Assembly (NCBI GenBank): GCA_035547395.1
Contig: DASZVA010000010.1
Coordinates: 105,597 to 169,596, forward strand
DNA length: 64,000 nt
Source of the DNA: CALREJ01 sp035547395
GTDB taxonomy: Bacteria > Patescibacteriota > Gracilibacteria > Peribacterales > Peribacteraceae
Reading direction: 5' to 3'
Both the position numbers and the translations under genes were made by a program. This document shows, in pieces, positions 50,096-58,849 of the stretch. The first letter of the stretch is position 1. Each line of letters opens with the position of its first letter. Below the pieces are notes generated by a model. The model was not told the origin of the DNA. It saw only the letters and a list, made by a program, of their open reading frames with translations, and did not search any database.

Positions 50096-51046
50096 TTACG
50101 CATGCGGCGTGACCACACCGGCGGACAGAAGTACCAGCAGGCGTCCGCGCGCATCATCGTTGATGTCTTTGTATGCCGACACCTCCGGTCTCATCGTCTG
50201 TGTGGCCCGCTTCAATCCCTCCGCAAGATCCGCATATTGCATGAATTCCTCCAGCCGGTACATCGATACCCTGATGAAAAACGCGAACGCAGGATCGCCG
50301 TCCGCCGAGGGCGGCAGTCCCGTGAACATCTGACGTTCCACGCGCACGTATCCGTTTTGCGGCGTCAGTGACGCATCCGGTGACGGCAGATCGCGCAGCG
50401 GATGATGATTGAAATCGGGGCGCATCTTAAGTCCCCAGTCGGACCGCACGACGCTCTTGCCGGGCTGCAGCCTGGAAAGAAACAGTTCGATGCGTTCGCC
50501 GAGCCGTTCATTGAGTCCCGGAACGAAACTATGGATCTGTTCCAGATCGAGGCCCACTTTTTGTTCGGGGGACCACGACGACGGAAAGCACACGCAGCCG
50601 CCAACGAGCTTTCGGTTGCCGTCGCTATCGCTCTGCATCAGTGCAAAGTCCGTTTCCAGATAACGCGCGAGCAGCATGCAACGCTCATGCCCGGATGGTG
50701 CGGCGCGTATCTGTTGCAGAGCGGCCTCATCCAATACATTGAGCCGCGCGATGAAGTCGATCACATCGTCGAGCAGCCTTTCACCTGCGGGCAGGATGCC
50801 GATGTGTCGCTCGGGATGTTCATCCAGAATCGCATTGCGCTCGCGCAAAAGCACGCCACCGTCGTCGCTGTTTTTCAGGAAAACGGCGGGGTCCTGCGCC
50901 GCGCGCAGATTCAGCCGGTAGTCATGATCTTTGTCGATCGGGAACACCGTGCGCAGATCCGGCGCATCCAGGCCCGATGCCTCCGATTCGGAGAGTGGCA
51001 TACGTATGGTATGCCACGAAGCGGGGGAAAGAGCAAAGCCCGTCAT
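50096..51046 (-). CDS. DUF3445, heme-dependent oxidative N-demethylase-like protein
   Basis: 316 residues. Characteristic blocks: PIDKDHDYRLNLRA near the N-terminus, GGCVCFPSSWSPEQKVGLDL, EQIHSFVPGLNERLGERIEL, GKSVVRSDWGLKMRPDF and YVRVERQMFTGLP. Family members oxidatively demethylate methylamines with a heme cofactor. The nitrogen-acquisition theme of glnA/amt and cyanophycinase in the same window fits, but the substrate is unproven. It follows MOSC by 29 nt and also has CATACT as a -10 12 nt upstream. Confidence 0.78.
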   Translation of the reverse strand: MTGFALSPASWHTIRMPLSESEASGLDAPDLRTVFPIDKDHDYRLNLRAAQDPAVFLKNSDDGGVLLRERNAILDEHPERHIGILPAGERLLDDVIDFIARLNVLDEAALQQIRAAPSGHERCMLLARYLETDFALMQSDSDGNRKLVGGCVCFPSSWSPEQKVGLDLEQIHSFVPGLNERLGERIELFLSRLQPGKSVVRSDWGLKMRPDFNHHPLRDLPSPDASLTPQNGYVRVERQMFTGLPPSADGDPAFAFFIRVSMYRLEEFMQYADLAEGLKRATQTMRPEVSAYKDINDDARGRLLVLLSAGVVTPHA

Positions 51047-51058
51047 TCCATCCGGTGC

Positions 51059-51064
51059 AGTATG
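51059..51064 (-). promoter_or_regulatory. -10 of the DUF3445 gene
   Basis: CATACT on the minus strand, 12 nt before the ATG at 51046, between it and the MOSC gene. Confidence 0.35.
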
Positions 51065-51075
51065 GATAACCGCGC

Positions 51076-51564
51076 CTATTCTTCGATACGAATCTCGTCG
51101 CCCCTATTGATCTCGCCCGTTTCCAGAATTCTCACTCGAAGACCGCCGCGATTTTCAAATGCGTCCTTGAAATGCTGTCGCACATCCTCTTTTCCGGAAA
51201 GCACTCCGGGTCTGCCGCACGGATCGCACAGCTCCACGCCCTGTACGAGTACGTCGCCGATGCGGAATGTTTTTCCGACGAGATCATTCAGTTGAATGCC
51301 GATGGTGAGAAGATTGCGTCTGGTATCGGCAAACGTCACGTCGATGTTCTTCTGCGCGCGTACCGCCTCAATTGCTTCGCTCTCGATCAGGGAGATGTGC
51401 CGGTCGATGTTGCGTGGCGGAGGGGATTTTGAAAACGCTCCTTTGCCTGTGGCATAGCGGTCGCCGGCAATGCCGGTCTCTATGATCTGCGCGGTTTCGA
51501 TGGATTCCATCGGCTGGCCCTTATCGGCGCAGATTTGGATGTCGAGGATTCGAGGACTATTCAT
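51076..51564 (-). CDS. MOSC-domain protein
   Basis: 162 residues from ATG 51564. MOSC fold (ILDIQICADKGQPMES, IETGIAGDRYATGKGAF, RRNLLTIGIQLNDLVGKTFR) with the conserved Cys in GVELCDPCGRPGVL. MOSC domains handle sulfur or a molybdenum cofactor sulfide; the single-domain bacterial members probably transfer a persulfide. It is followed by the DUF3445 gene. Confidence 0.85.
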   Translation of the reverse strand: MNSPRILDIQICADKGQPMESIETAQIIETGIAGDRYATGKGAFSKSPPPRNIDRHISLIESEAIEAVRAQKNIDVTFADTRRNLLTIGIQLNDLVGKTFRIGDVLVQGVELCDPCGRPGVLSGKEDVRQHFKDAFENRGGLRVRILETGEINRGDEIRIEE

Positions 51565-51748
51565 AAAAATGAGTGGTATGGAACGCGAACAGTATGAAGA
51601 TCCATGTGTTGCAATTACGTGAAAATCGCAGCTGTCTCTCAAGCCCGTTCTTCTTTGTCGTGAGCCACGCTGACAACACGAAGATTCGAACTATGGACCA
51701 CGCGGTATCGTCGTATTGGATATTTCCGCAGTGGAGCATCTTCCGGAA
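51565..51748. other. Intergenic region without recognisable features
   Basis: No convincing gene. A segment near 51690 (GATTCGAACTATGG) looks superficially like a tRNA T-loop but cannot be folded into a tRNA. Confidence 0.5.
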
Positions 51749-52807
51749 CTACTTTTGAAGCATGCGGATCGCTTTTTGCAGCAACGTGTCGGTGATGTTG
51801 GCGGTTTGCAGAACGACAACGTCCGGATGAACGCCGGTCGTTTTTAACACGTCGGTGGCATTTGCGGTGAGCCAGCTGAAGGGTGCTTCCGTCCGATACG
51901 ATCCGTCTGCAAAGTGGCCGATGCCGTTCGTCGTGTTTGCGCCGAACGTATGTTCGCCGATGATTGTCGCACGATGCGATTCCTGCAGCGCCGACGCCAC
52001 GATTTCCGCTTCGCCCGCCGTCGCGATGCTCGTTAGAATGATCACCGGCGTTGTGGCGGCGATCACGGGAGGCTGATCCGTTTTGAGGAGATACGGCTTG
52101 TTTTTTTGCTGATAAATCCATGCGAGCGGCGACCCCTGCGGCAGAAATGCATCCGCGACAAGCTTCGCATCATCCAGATAGCCATTCGAATTGTTCCGCA
52201 AATCGAGAATGATGCCGGAGGGATGTTTATTGGCGATGCCTTGAATGATCGACGGAAAATCTTTCTCCGTTGCGATGCCGAATTGCAGAATATTGATGAT
52301 GGCGATCTTTCCGTACATGCGCGTGGAAAGTTCCGATCCATGATTGATGGATCGAATCGCATCGAGTGTAAGCAGCCTGTCTCCCCGTTTAATCTGCAGT
52401 GTCACGTGTGAACCGACCGGTCCGCGTAGCATCGCGAAAGCATCGGCCAGTTTCCCGCCAGTTACGTCCGTACCGTTGATACTCAGAATCTGATCTTTCT
52501 GTTTCAGCCCCGCATACAGAGCGGCTGTGCCGTGCAGTACGGTGTAGACCGTAAGAGTCGAGCCGCTGTATGTGAGTCCCACACCCAGACTTCCGGCGGT
52601 GTCCGCCGTTTCCTGAGTTGTTTGCTGCGGGATACGTGCGTTATTTTGCAGCGTCGATTCCTGTGTACTACCGACGGGTTGAATGAGGGGAACCAGATCG
52701 CTGCCGGATGCGGCAAAAGCGTTTTCGGAATTTCCTGCCAGGGCAATAGAAGCGGCGATGCATACCGCAAGACAGGTGGCAATATGTGCTCGAAGAGGTT
52801 TGATCAT
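51749..52807 (-). CDS. Exported S41-family (CtpA-like) protein, probably inactive protease
   Basis: 352 residues from ATG 52807. Signal peptide (IATCLAVCIAASIALAG), linker, PDZ domain (SLGVGLTYSGSTLTVYTVLH, QKDQILSINGTDV), then the tail-specific protease core: GIILDLRNNSNGYLDDAKLV, VIILTSIATAGEAEIVASAL, RATIIGEHTFGANTTNGIG. By eye alignment with E. coli Tsp, the catalytic Ser is Thr and the catalytic Lys of GEPTFGKGT is Ala, so peptidase activity is unlikely. It may bind substrates through PDZ. The start is fixed by TAGAGT 7 nt upstream. Confidence 0.85.
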   Translation of the reverse strand: MIKPLRAHIATCLAVCIAASIALAGNSENAFAASGSDLVPLIQPVGSTQESTLQNNARIPQQTTQETADTAGSLGVGLTYSGSTLTVYTVLHGTAALYAGLKQKDQILSINGTDVTGGKLADAFAMLRGPVGSHVTLQIKRGDRLLTLDAIRSINHGSELSTRMYGKIAIINILQFGIATEKDFPSIIQGIANKHPSGIILDLRNNSNGYLDDAKLVADAFLPQGSPLAWIYQQKNKPYLLKTDQPPVIAATTPVIILTSIATAGEAEIVASALQESHRATIIGEHTFGANTTNGIGHFADGSYRTEAPFSWLTANATDVLKTTGVHPDVVVLQTANITDTLLQKAIRMLQK

Positions 52808-52814
52808 GTCAGGA

Positions 52815-52820
52815 ACTCTA
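52815..52820 (-). promoter_or_regulatory. Leaderless-type -10
   Basis: TAGAGT on the minus strand, 7 nt before the ATG at 52807. Confidence 0.5.
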
Positions 52821-53080
52821 CTCATCAACTGTCATGAAGGATAGAGCAGATGACAGGATGCACATTGGCGAGAATAGCGATGCAATAGAATTTATAGATG
52901 GCTCCGCAGACCCGTCTGCGCTTTGCTGCGCCGAGGTGAGCTGGTTGTTTTCTGAACTCATGCCAATATTCACTATTCTCCGATCTCACCCCACCCCGTT
53001 ACTCACTTTGTCCTTTTAAGTTTCTGTACGAAACTCATACATTTCTCTTTAATATGCCATTATGCACTGTTCCCTAAGTT
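52821..53080. other. Intergenic region at a composition break
   Basis: No gene supported. It contains a hairpin (GCAGAC-CC-GTCTGC, about 52905) and the transition from GC-rich to AT-rich DNA, the probable left edge of an acquired segment. Confidence 0.5.
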
Positions 53081-53611
53081 ATGAAGCTTGACCCACTAAG
53101 AATTAACAATAGTTATTTGCTCAGATATGAAAAAAGGAAATGGGGTATTTTTAAGGACAGTAAAGAGTTGGTAATCAATGTAGATTTTGAGAATAGAGAT
53201 GGTAGTTTAGGAAATTCAGACGAAAAGTCATATTTAAATGCTTTTGGCATTAATACAGACAGCGTCTGCATGATACACGATATTATTTTGCGTTTAAGTT
53301 CAGGTCGCGGGCATGTTTACCTATTCGTGTATCAGGCAGTGGAGGGAAAAAGAAAATTTAAGGTTTTGCAATTAATGGATATCTATCTGGAACCCAAATT
53401 CCAAAATTTAGGCATTGGTTCTCAACTTATAAAACTAATTGAAGAAATCTGTAAAAATAATTCTATTAGTTACATTTTCGGCATTCTCCAAAAAGATGAA
53501 GCTCTTGAGCGCAGAAAGGGCTTCTTTATAAAAAATGGTTTTCAACTCAGGAACGATCCTCGTTTTCCAATGAGTAATATTGGAGCTGCCAAGCAACTGA
53601 TATCTGATTAA
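53081..53611 (+). CDS. GNAT-like acetyltransferase
   Basis: 176 residues. N-terminal region poorly conserved; the acetyl-CoA loop is LEPKFQNLGIGSQLIKLIEE (Q-x-x-G-x-G/A-like: NLGIGS), followed by YIFGILQKDEALERRKGFFI and a KNGFQLRNDPRFP turn. Substrate unknown. It is the first AT-rich gene after the composition break, so likely part of the acquired segment. Confidence 0.72.
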   Translation: MKLDPLRINNSYLLRYEKRKWGIFKDSKELVINVDFENRDGSLGNSDEKSYLNAFGINTDSVCMIHDIILRLSSGRGHVYLFVYQAVEGKRKFKVLQLMDIYLEPKFQNLGIGSQLIKLIEEICKNNSISYIFGILQKDEALERRKGFFIKNGFQLRNDPRFPMSNIGAAKQLISD

Positions 53612-53718
53612 TACCTCACAGATTGTCTAATGGATTGAAAAAGATCCGCATGGAACTTCAGTTCCTAGCAAGAATTTTTATTTAAGCAGAAAATTGAAAC
53701 ATATTCCCCCCAACACCA

Positions 53719-53958
53719 ATGTCTACCTTATTACCAGAAGACTTCAGCAATCTTCTAAAAAAGTCTCCCGAAGAGCTTGCTTCATTATTAGGACATGGCG
53801 ATCCCAACAGCCCATTCACCTTTGCAGTAAAATCGATTCTGGATTATAAACTTCAGAGGGGTTTATTGATCGAGAGCAGGAAAATGGCTTGGGCGACAAT
53901 AGTGGCTGCTGGCTTGTCCGTTTTCGCTAATATTTTGCTAGCTATCTATCCCAAGTAA
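53719..53958 (+). CDS. Small single-helix membrane protein
   Basis: 79 residues: a soluble N-terminal region (MSTLLPEDFSNLLKKSPEEL) and a C-terminal helix (AWATIVAAGLSVFANILLAIY). Function unknown; part of the AT-rich segment. Confidence 0.55.
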   Translation: MSTLLPEDFSNLLKKSPEELASLLGHGDPNSPFTFAVKSILDYKLQRGLLIESRKMAWATIVAAGLSVFANILLAIYPK

Positions 53959-54041
53959 TAAATCCCTTTCAATGTTATCTTTTGCGTCTGTAATTGAGAA
54001 ACCCGCTTCATGATCAATCCTAAAGAGAGATGCGCTGATTA

Positions 54042-54512
54042 TTATATCGATTTACCAATAAACACCGGCTCCCGATCATGTCGTGTCATTACTTCGTAGT
54101 AGTGCGACGCAGGTTGCGTCAGCATGTAAACATGAGGAATGCCTTTTTCATCATTCACCATGATACCCTTGAATCCTTCCTGCACCTGAAACCAGACACC
54201 TTTTTCCAATCCGTACGAGCATGGGATCTCCACCTCAACAGGATGCAGATATTTCCATTTTCCTGCTTCCAAACTCTCGATCTTGCACCAACCGGTACGA
54301 GGAAGCTTCGATTTTTTGTCATCACGATTTCCCCACAAGAAGATATCGAACTGGTTCGCATGCTGCACCGGCAGTAGCGGCACCTTCGCACGGAAATGAA
54401 ATTGGATCTCCGGCGGTCCGTCCCCACGAGTCACCAAACGATCGTGCAGATGATATTTCTCTACAAGTTCATCGGGAATCGCACGACGCTCAACGGCAAG
54501 ACCGGCACACAT
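54042..54512 (-). CDS. Divergent SRAP (HMCES/YedK-like) domain protein
   Basis: 156 residues. SRAP hallmarks: Met-Cys2 at the N-terminus (MCAGLAVERRAIP), where Cys2 crosslinks abasic sites after Met removal; LPVQHANQFDIFLWGNRD (the 'WG' block), a middle loop with GVWFQVQEG, and HVYMLTQPASHYYEVMTRHD then REPVFIG, matching the His-Asp-Arg-Met-Pro-Val motif with His near 145. The Arg/Asn cluster is altered, so it is divergent. It follows the Y-family polymerase gene by 17 nt. SRAP proteins form DNA-protein crosslinks at abasic sites and are linked to translesion synthesis. Confidence 0.7.
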   Translation of the reverse strand: MCAGLAVERRAIPDELVEKYHLHDRLVTRGDGPPEIQFHFRAKVPLLPVQHANQFDIFLWGNRDDKKSKLPRTGWCKIESLEAGKWKYLHPVEVEIPCSYGLEKGVWFQVQEGFKGIMVNDEKGIPHVYMLTQPASHYYEVMTRHDREPVFIGKSI

Positions 54513-54529
54513 AGGAGAGAGGGTAAGGA

Positions 54530-55762
54530 TTAGAAGCAGGATTTTCCATAGACATCGCAGATGTCATAGTCGTTGGCGATATCGCTGTAGATGTCGGGAA
54601 GCGGCAGTGTCGCTGCGCTGCGCACGGCAAATCGTCCCGCAGACGCATTCACCTGACGCATGATCGCCGTCTGTGTCGGGCGTGTCTTTTCTTTTTCAAA
54701 GAGACTGCGCTGCGCGTGATCCTTGAATTGCAGGTGTTCCGCGATGATGTGTATGTAGTGGATTTTCTTTCCTTCGTGGAAGGCATAATCAAACAGTGCC
54801 CGTACAGCCGGAGCCAGATCCTCAAAGAGTGCCGTGGGCGCAAGGAGATTTGTTGATCCATAGGAACCAAATCCCTCCTTGTAGCCGAGATACAGTCCCA
54901 ATTGATCTGCGACATATCCGTAGTGATCCAGTGCATCGACAAGCCGCTCTACATTACGAATCAACCACCCTTCGATACGAAGCCGGTCAGCGGATGCTGC
55001 GCCGATGCTTCCACCCCTTGCTACCATTTTGTGTGGAGGACGTTCTGTTTGAAGCGGAAGTACAGAAATACCATTGAGTTCCCACCACATGTCTTCACCC
55101 ATTTTTGTGACGAGTTTACGAATCAATTTCCTGTCCGCTGCGACAAACTGATCACAGGTATAGATGCCGTAGCTCTGCAAAGTCTTTTCCCGCCTCTTGG
55201 CTATGCCCGTGATGTCTGAGACAGGCTTTTCTTTTAATAATGCTTTGCGGTCTTCTGGATTTAACCACACGGTGCACCCAAAGGGTTTTGCAGTATCGGA
55301 TGCAAGCTTTGCGAGCAGTTTGGTCTCTGCAATTCCGATGGTTACAGGCAGGCCGATCTCTTTCAGGATACGTTGTTGTAATGCCTTTGCTGCATCCAGC
55401 ATCGATGATTGAAAGGCGATGGGAAGCAAGGATGCATCGAAGAACAGTTCATCAATGGAATAATATTCGACGGTCAGGCTGTAGGTTTTAATCAGATCGA
55501 GCATGAGACGTGAGAGCACTTCATACCATTGAAAGTCTCGCTTCACGTAGATGGCCTCAGGACAGAGCCGGTGCGCATCCCAGATAGGAATACCTGTAGC
55601 CACACCCTTCGCGCGAAGCTCGTAGCTTTTAGCGATAATGCATGCGCCTTGATTACCAAGTACACCTACAGGCTTTCCCTTGAGTCCAGCATTGCGGATG
55701 CGCTCGCAAGAGACATAGAAGCAATCTGCGTCGAGATGAGCGATGATCGAGCCTTTTTTCAT
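54530..55762 (-). CDS. Y-family DNA polymerase (UmuC/DinB-like)
   Basis: 410 residues from ATG 55762. Palm catalytic acids in AHLDADCFYVSCERI (Asp11) and EYYSIDELFFD; VGVLGNQGACIIAKSYELRA is the steric-gate/fingers region, and GIAETKLLAKLASDTAKPFG matches UmuC/DinB. Thumb and little-finger domains follow. Copies past DNA lesions with low fidelity. A palindrome at its promoter suggests damage control. Cotranscribed with the SRAP protein. Confidence 0.9.
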   Translation of the reverse strand: MKKGSIIAHLDADCFYVSCERIRNAGLKGKPVGVLGNQGACIIAKSYELRAKGVATGIPIWDAHRLCPEAIYVKRDFQWYEVLSRLMLDLIKTYSLTVEYYSIDELFFDASLLPIAFQSSMLDAAKALQQRILKEIGLPVTIGIAETKLLAKLASDTAKPFGCTVWLNPEDRKALLKEKPVSDITGIAKRREKTLQSYGIYTCDQFVAADRKLIRKLVTKMGEDMWWELNGISVLPLQTERPPHKMVARGGSIGAASADRLRIEGWLIRNVERLVDALDHYGYVADQLGLYLGYKEGFGSYGSTNLLAPTALFEDLAPAVRALFDYAFHEGKKIHYIHIIAEHLQFKDHAQRSLFEKEKTRPTQTAIMRQVNASAGRFAVRSAATLPLPDIYSDIANDYDICDVYGKSCF

Positions 55763-55770
55763 AGCTCGTG

Positions 55771-55787
55771 AGTGTACACTCGTACAC
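55771..55787 (-). promoter_or_regulatory. LexA-like palindrome over a leaderless promoter
   Basis: GTGTAC-ACTC-GTACAC (55772-55787), close to cyanobacterial-type LexA sites (GTAC-N4-GTWC). The minus-strand -10 TACACT (55776-55771) lies inside it and ends 8 nt before the ATG at 55762. Confidence 0.6.
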
Positions 55788-55809
55788 CTACTTGATTGCA
55801 AGATCAAAA

Positions 55810-56292
55810 TTATTTCACCATTGCCCTCTTTTTCTTCTGAGTGCGGTGCCAGAGATATCCACCGAGACCCAAAACGCCAAAACCAATGAGTGAACCCATA
55901 GTGCTGTTCGCTGTCTGATCTGAGGTTGATTGTGAAGGTGGTTGCTGGTCAACAGGAGCCGCAACGACGGACGGTTTCAATACACATCCATTTTGATCAG
56001 CACTAGGAGCATAGCCATAATCGCATACACACTGATTATCCATCGCATTATATGTTGAATATGCCGGACAGGACGGGATCGATGGTGTTTGTTGATCAGT
56101 ATTATCTGCCGCAGTGTTATCCGTGTTGTCAGAATTACATTCAGGATAATATGGAGCACACGTTGCCGAGAGCGGTGAGCCATCACAGCAGCCGCATCCA
56201 CAAACACCACCATGATGAGAGCAGCAGCCACTATGTGCGAATGCAATTGATGTATTCGTTACAAAAAAGGCGACAAAGAGGATAGTATACAT
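55810..56292 (-). CDS. Exported Cys/His-rich protein with C-terminal membrane anchor
   Basis: 160 residues from ATG 56292. Signal peptide (MYTILFVAFFVTNTSIAFA), then AHSGCCSHHGGVCGCGCCDG and SPLSATCAPYYPEC, a compact Cys/His motif found in various bacterial exported proteins, an Asn/Asp/Thr linker, an EGF-like PAYSTYNAMDNQCVCDYGYA, and a C-terminal helix (MGSLIGFGVLGLGGYLW) with a basic end. Function unknown. In the surface-protein cluster of the acquired segment. Confidence 0.72.
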   Translation of the reverse strand: MYTILFVAFFVTNTSIAFAHSGCCSHHGGVCGCGCCDGSPLSATCAPYYPECNSDNTDNTAADNTDQQTPSIPSCPAYSTYNAMDNQCVCDYGYAPSADQNGCVLKPSVVAAPVDQQPPSQSTSDQTANSTMGSLIGFGVLGLGGYLWHRTQKKKRAMVK

Positions 56293-56321
56293 GTGAGATT
56301 GCCTTAGTTGTTGCACGTTCT

Positions 56322-56993
56322 TCAACAACCTTTTTCGGGAACGATTTTGCTGATAAACCATGTGCCGTTTTGCATTTCGAGAGACACCTTCGCAGTGTCA
56401 CTACACATCATTCCACCTTTCGGCTTGTAAGTGTACGAGACTGCCCAATCTGTACCGTCGAAGGGCATTTCTCCCGTGATTGCGAGTGGAATATCAACCT
56501 CGCTCCAGTAGGTAGACATCCCGTTGGATGTGTAATTCCCAGTTTCTTGTTTTTCGGGGACGATGAATTGTACAGCAGTAGTCCCATCACCTCGTGTTAG
56601 TGCATCATAGAAGGCCATGATTACTTTGGATTGGTTATCAGCTCGCACAACACCTGCAGCAACCACTGGATTCACATTAGATATATTCTCTTGGCTTGCA
56701 TCCGTAGTCGGCGAGAGAGATAAATTTTTGATACTGTAGAGCTGTCCAGTAGAAGATTGACAGGTTAAGACATGGCCGATGACAGAAACACTTTTTTCGT
56801 CGCAGTTCACGAGGAAGGATGGTTCGCTACAAGTGATTGTGACGATGGAATTTTGCTCAGCAATTTGAGCCGTAGTATTGCATGTTAATTGCTTAGCTAG
56901 ATTGTTCTGTCCATTACATGCTACCAATAGCCCTGTGAACATGAGAAGTATCCATATACCCGATAATTGAAGGCACTGACGCATGTCTTGCAT
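56322..56993 (-). CDS. Lipoprotein
   Basis: 223 residues from ATG 56993. Lipobox LLVAC (about residues 22-26). The region EPSFLVNCDEKSVSVIGHVL is beta-rich, and a NTF2/DUF4878-like region follows (VIMAFYDALTRGDGTTAVQF, MQNGTWFISKIVPEKGC). It starts 4 nt downstream of the SLH gene stop, so both are cotranscribed. Function unknown. Confidence 0.7.
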   Translation of the reverse strand: MQDMRQCLQLSGIWILLMFTGLLVACNGQNNLAKQLTCNTTAQIAEQNSIVTITCSEPSFLVNCDEKSVSVIGHVLTCQSSTGQLYSIKNLSLSPTTDASQENISNVNPVVAAGVVRADNQSKVIMAFYDALTRGDGTTAVQFIVPEKQETGNYTSNGMSTYWSEVDIPLAITGEMPFDGTDWAVSYTYKPKGGMMCSDTAKVSLEMQNGTWFISKIVPEKGC

Positions 56994-56997
56994 GATT

Positions 56998-58530
56998 TTA
57001 AAGCGGAACACATTCAGAACCATCGATGCTTGGCCGATAATGTGTCGGACATTGGCATGTTTTAGTTGGTCCACTTTGTAAGCATGAAACAATGCCATTA
57101 TTGCTAGTGTGCTCTGACGACTTGCTAGAGGAGCTAGAGGAGCTAGAGGAAGAGCTATTTTCTGACGGTGACATACCTTCTACCAAAGGAGGATTTATTG
57201 CCCTATCAATCCATATAGCAGCATCAGCCCTTGTAAGGTTTGAACTTGGAGCAAAGGTATTTCCAGAAACAATACCAAGTTCTACCGCTTTTCTTACATA
57301 AGGTGCATACCATGCATTGCTTGATACATCTGAAGGCAAAGCTGCATTACTCGAAAAATTGTTTGTAAGTGATGACACTAAAATTTTTATTGCTTCTGCT
57401 CTATTAATTGTATTGTTAGCCATAAACATACCGTTTGGATAACCCGCTAGCCATCCAAGCCGCTTTGCAGCGCATACGTATTCGCTAAACCATTCACTGT
57501 TAATATCGGGAAAGCAATTGTGTTCCGCTTTTTCTTCCGATTTATGCAATCCGTCAATGAGCATTTTGCTGAATTCTGCTCTATTAACTATGTTACTTGG
57601 TTTAAAGGTTCCATCTGAATAGCCTTGTAATATACCTTTAGTATATAAATCATTAATTTCGGCAGATGCATAAGATGAATTGCTTACGTCAGAAAAATTT
57701 GAAACAGAATTTGTATTATGAACATTAGTCTGGATCTTACTTTGAGGCGAACTACTTTCAAAGGATAAGACAGTTCCACCTAAGATATTTTTTCTGACAT
57801 CAATGTCATGCTGAGTGATGTTCAATGTACAGAGATATCCATTTATACTGTTATACTTATAAATACTTGCATCTAACCCCCCTGTAGGAATTGCACTTAG
57901 AGAGCCCGACCACATTTTTCTACAAGAATAACTTGGTGAATATGCTTCTTCAGTAGGGATGTATTGACCAACTTCTTTACAGTCATATCCATCGCCCGCA
58001 ATAACACCATATTCAGAAACGAGATAGGGAGTACAATCGAGCGAAAGAAGAGATTGATATTGAGCTTGTAAATCTTGTGTAAGAGATAGACCAGATGTCG
58101 TATAGGGGAGTTCTTGTGTTTCCACATTTCCTTTTGCAGCATCTTCCAGACGATTGTTGATTTCTACTACACCTCCAAATGGTTGCCCATCATTATCAAT
58201 ACAACGCGGGGTATTAGTTGAATAACCTATACAGAAGAATGTTTGACAATCATAACCAGCATCAACATTCTGCCCATTCCTAACAAAATAGAATGGATAA
58301 CACCCAATGGACTGGAATTTGGTATTCGTATCATTCTCTTGATTTGTTACTGCACCTAACTCAGAAAAATAAACGACTGAACCATTATCAAATCCCAATG
58401 TATTCATTATCGCTTGATCAAAGGAGTGAAGTTTAAAATCAACTTTGAAAATGGGATGCATTGCAAACGTAGTTACTGGAAGGAGAACCAAAAAACTAGA
58501 AAAGATGAATTTAAGAACAACATTTTTCAT
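56998..58530 (-). CDS. SLH-domain surface protein
   Basis: 510 residues. Signal peptide (FIFSSFLVLLPVTTFA), a Cys-containing N-terminal region (GCYPFYFVRNGQNVDAGYDC repeated in a second copy TPYLVSEYGVIAGDGYDCKE), then three SLH domains (FSDVSNSSYASAEINDLYTK, GYPNGMFMANNTINRAEAIK, GIVSGNTFAPSSNLTRADAA), a Ser run and a final Cys-rich tail. SLH domains bind cell-wall polymers and display the protein. First gene of a unit with the lipoprotein at 56322. Confidence 0.82.
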   Translation of the reverse strand: MKNVVLKFIFSSFLVLLPVTTFAMHPIFKVDFKLHSFDQAIMNTLGFDNGSVVYFSELGAVTNQENDTNTKFQSIGCYPFYFVRNGQNVDAGYDCQTFFCIGYSTNTPRCIDNDGQPFGGVVEINNRLEDAAKGNVETQELPYTTSGLSLTQDLQAQYQSLLSLDCTPYLVSEYGVIAGDGYDCKEVGQYIPTEEAYSPSYSCRKMWSGSLSAIPTGGLDASIYKYNSINGYLCTLNITQHDIDVRKNILGGTVLSFESSSPQSKIQTNVHNTNSVSNFSDVSNSSYASAEINDLYTKGILQGYSDGTFKPSNIVNRAEFSKMLIDGLHKSEEKAEHNCFPDINSEWFSEYVCAAKRLGWLAGYPNGMFMANNTINRAEAIKILVSSLTNNFSSNAALPSDVSSNAWYAPYVRKAVELGIVSGNTFAPSSNLTRADAAIWIDRAINPPLVEGMSPSENSSSSSSSSSSSKSSEHTSNNGIVSCLQSGPTKTCQCPTHYRPSIDGSECVPL

Positions 58531-58581
58531 AAGTGAAGGGGGGACTTGGGAAATATGCTAACATTCCTTAACATGACTGCC

Positions 58582-58587
58582 TACCCT
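58582..58587 (+). promoter_or_regulatory. Leaderless-type -10
   Basis: TACCCT ends 7 nt before the ATG at 58595. Confidence 0.45.
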
Positions 58588-58594
58588 ATTTTTT

Positions 58595-58849
58595 ATGGCA
58601 AATAAGAAAAAATCTCCGTTCAATGCAAATCACATAAATTGGAGTGCAGAGGAGGAAGAACGATGGCTTCAGCAGGTGGCCAATCTTTGTTTAGATATGT
58701 TCGTTGAGAAATATGGTTACCTCCCAAGGCCACCAACAGATAAAGAATATCGTCGATTAATGCAGAAAATTAAAGAGGAAGAAAAAGTTATTTCCGATAG
58801 CAGGAACAATAACCAACGTCCAAACAGTGGCGGCAAAAATAATCACTAG
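58595..58849 (+). CDS. Small basic/charged protein
   Basis: 84 residues: INWSAEEEERWLQQVANLCL, then PPTDKEYRRLMQKIKEEEKV and an Asn-rich tail. Soluble, helical; no recognised family. Its 3' end overlaps the convergent gene at 58788 by 62 nt. Confidence 0.55.
   Translation: MANKKKSPFNANHINWSAEEEERWLQQVANLCLDMFVEKYGYLPRPPTDKEYRRLMQKIKEEEKVISDSRNNNQRPNSGGKNNH

Noticed and set aside
51680..51720. T-loop-like GATTCGAACTATGG suggestive of a tRNA gene
   Set aside because: No acceptor, D or anticodon arms can be paired around it.
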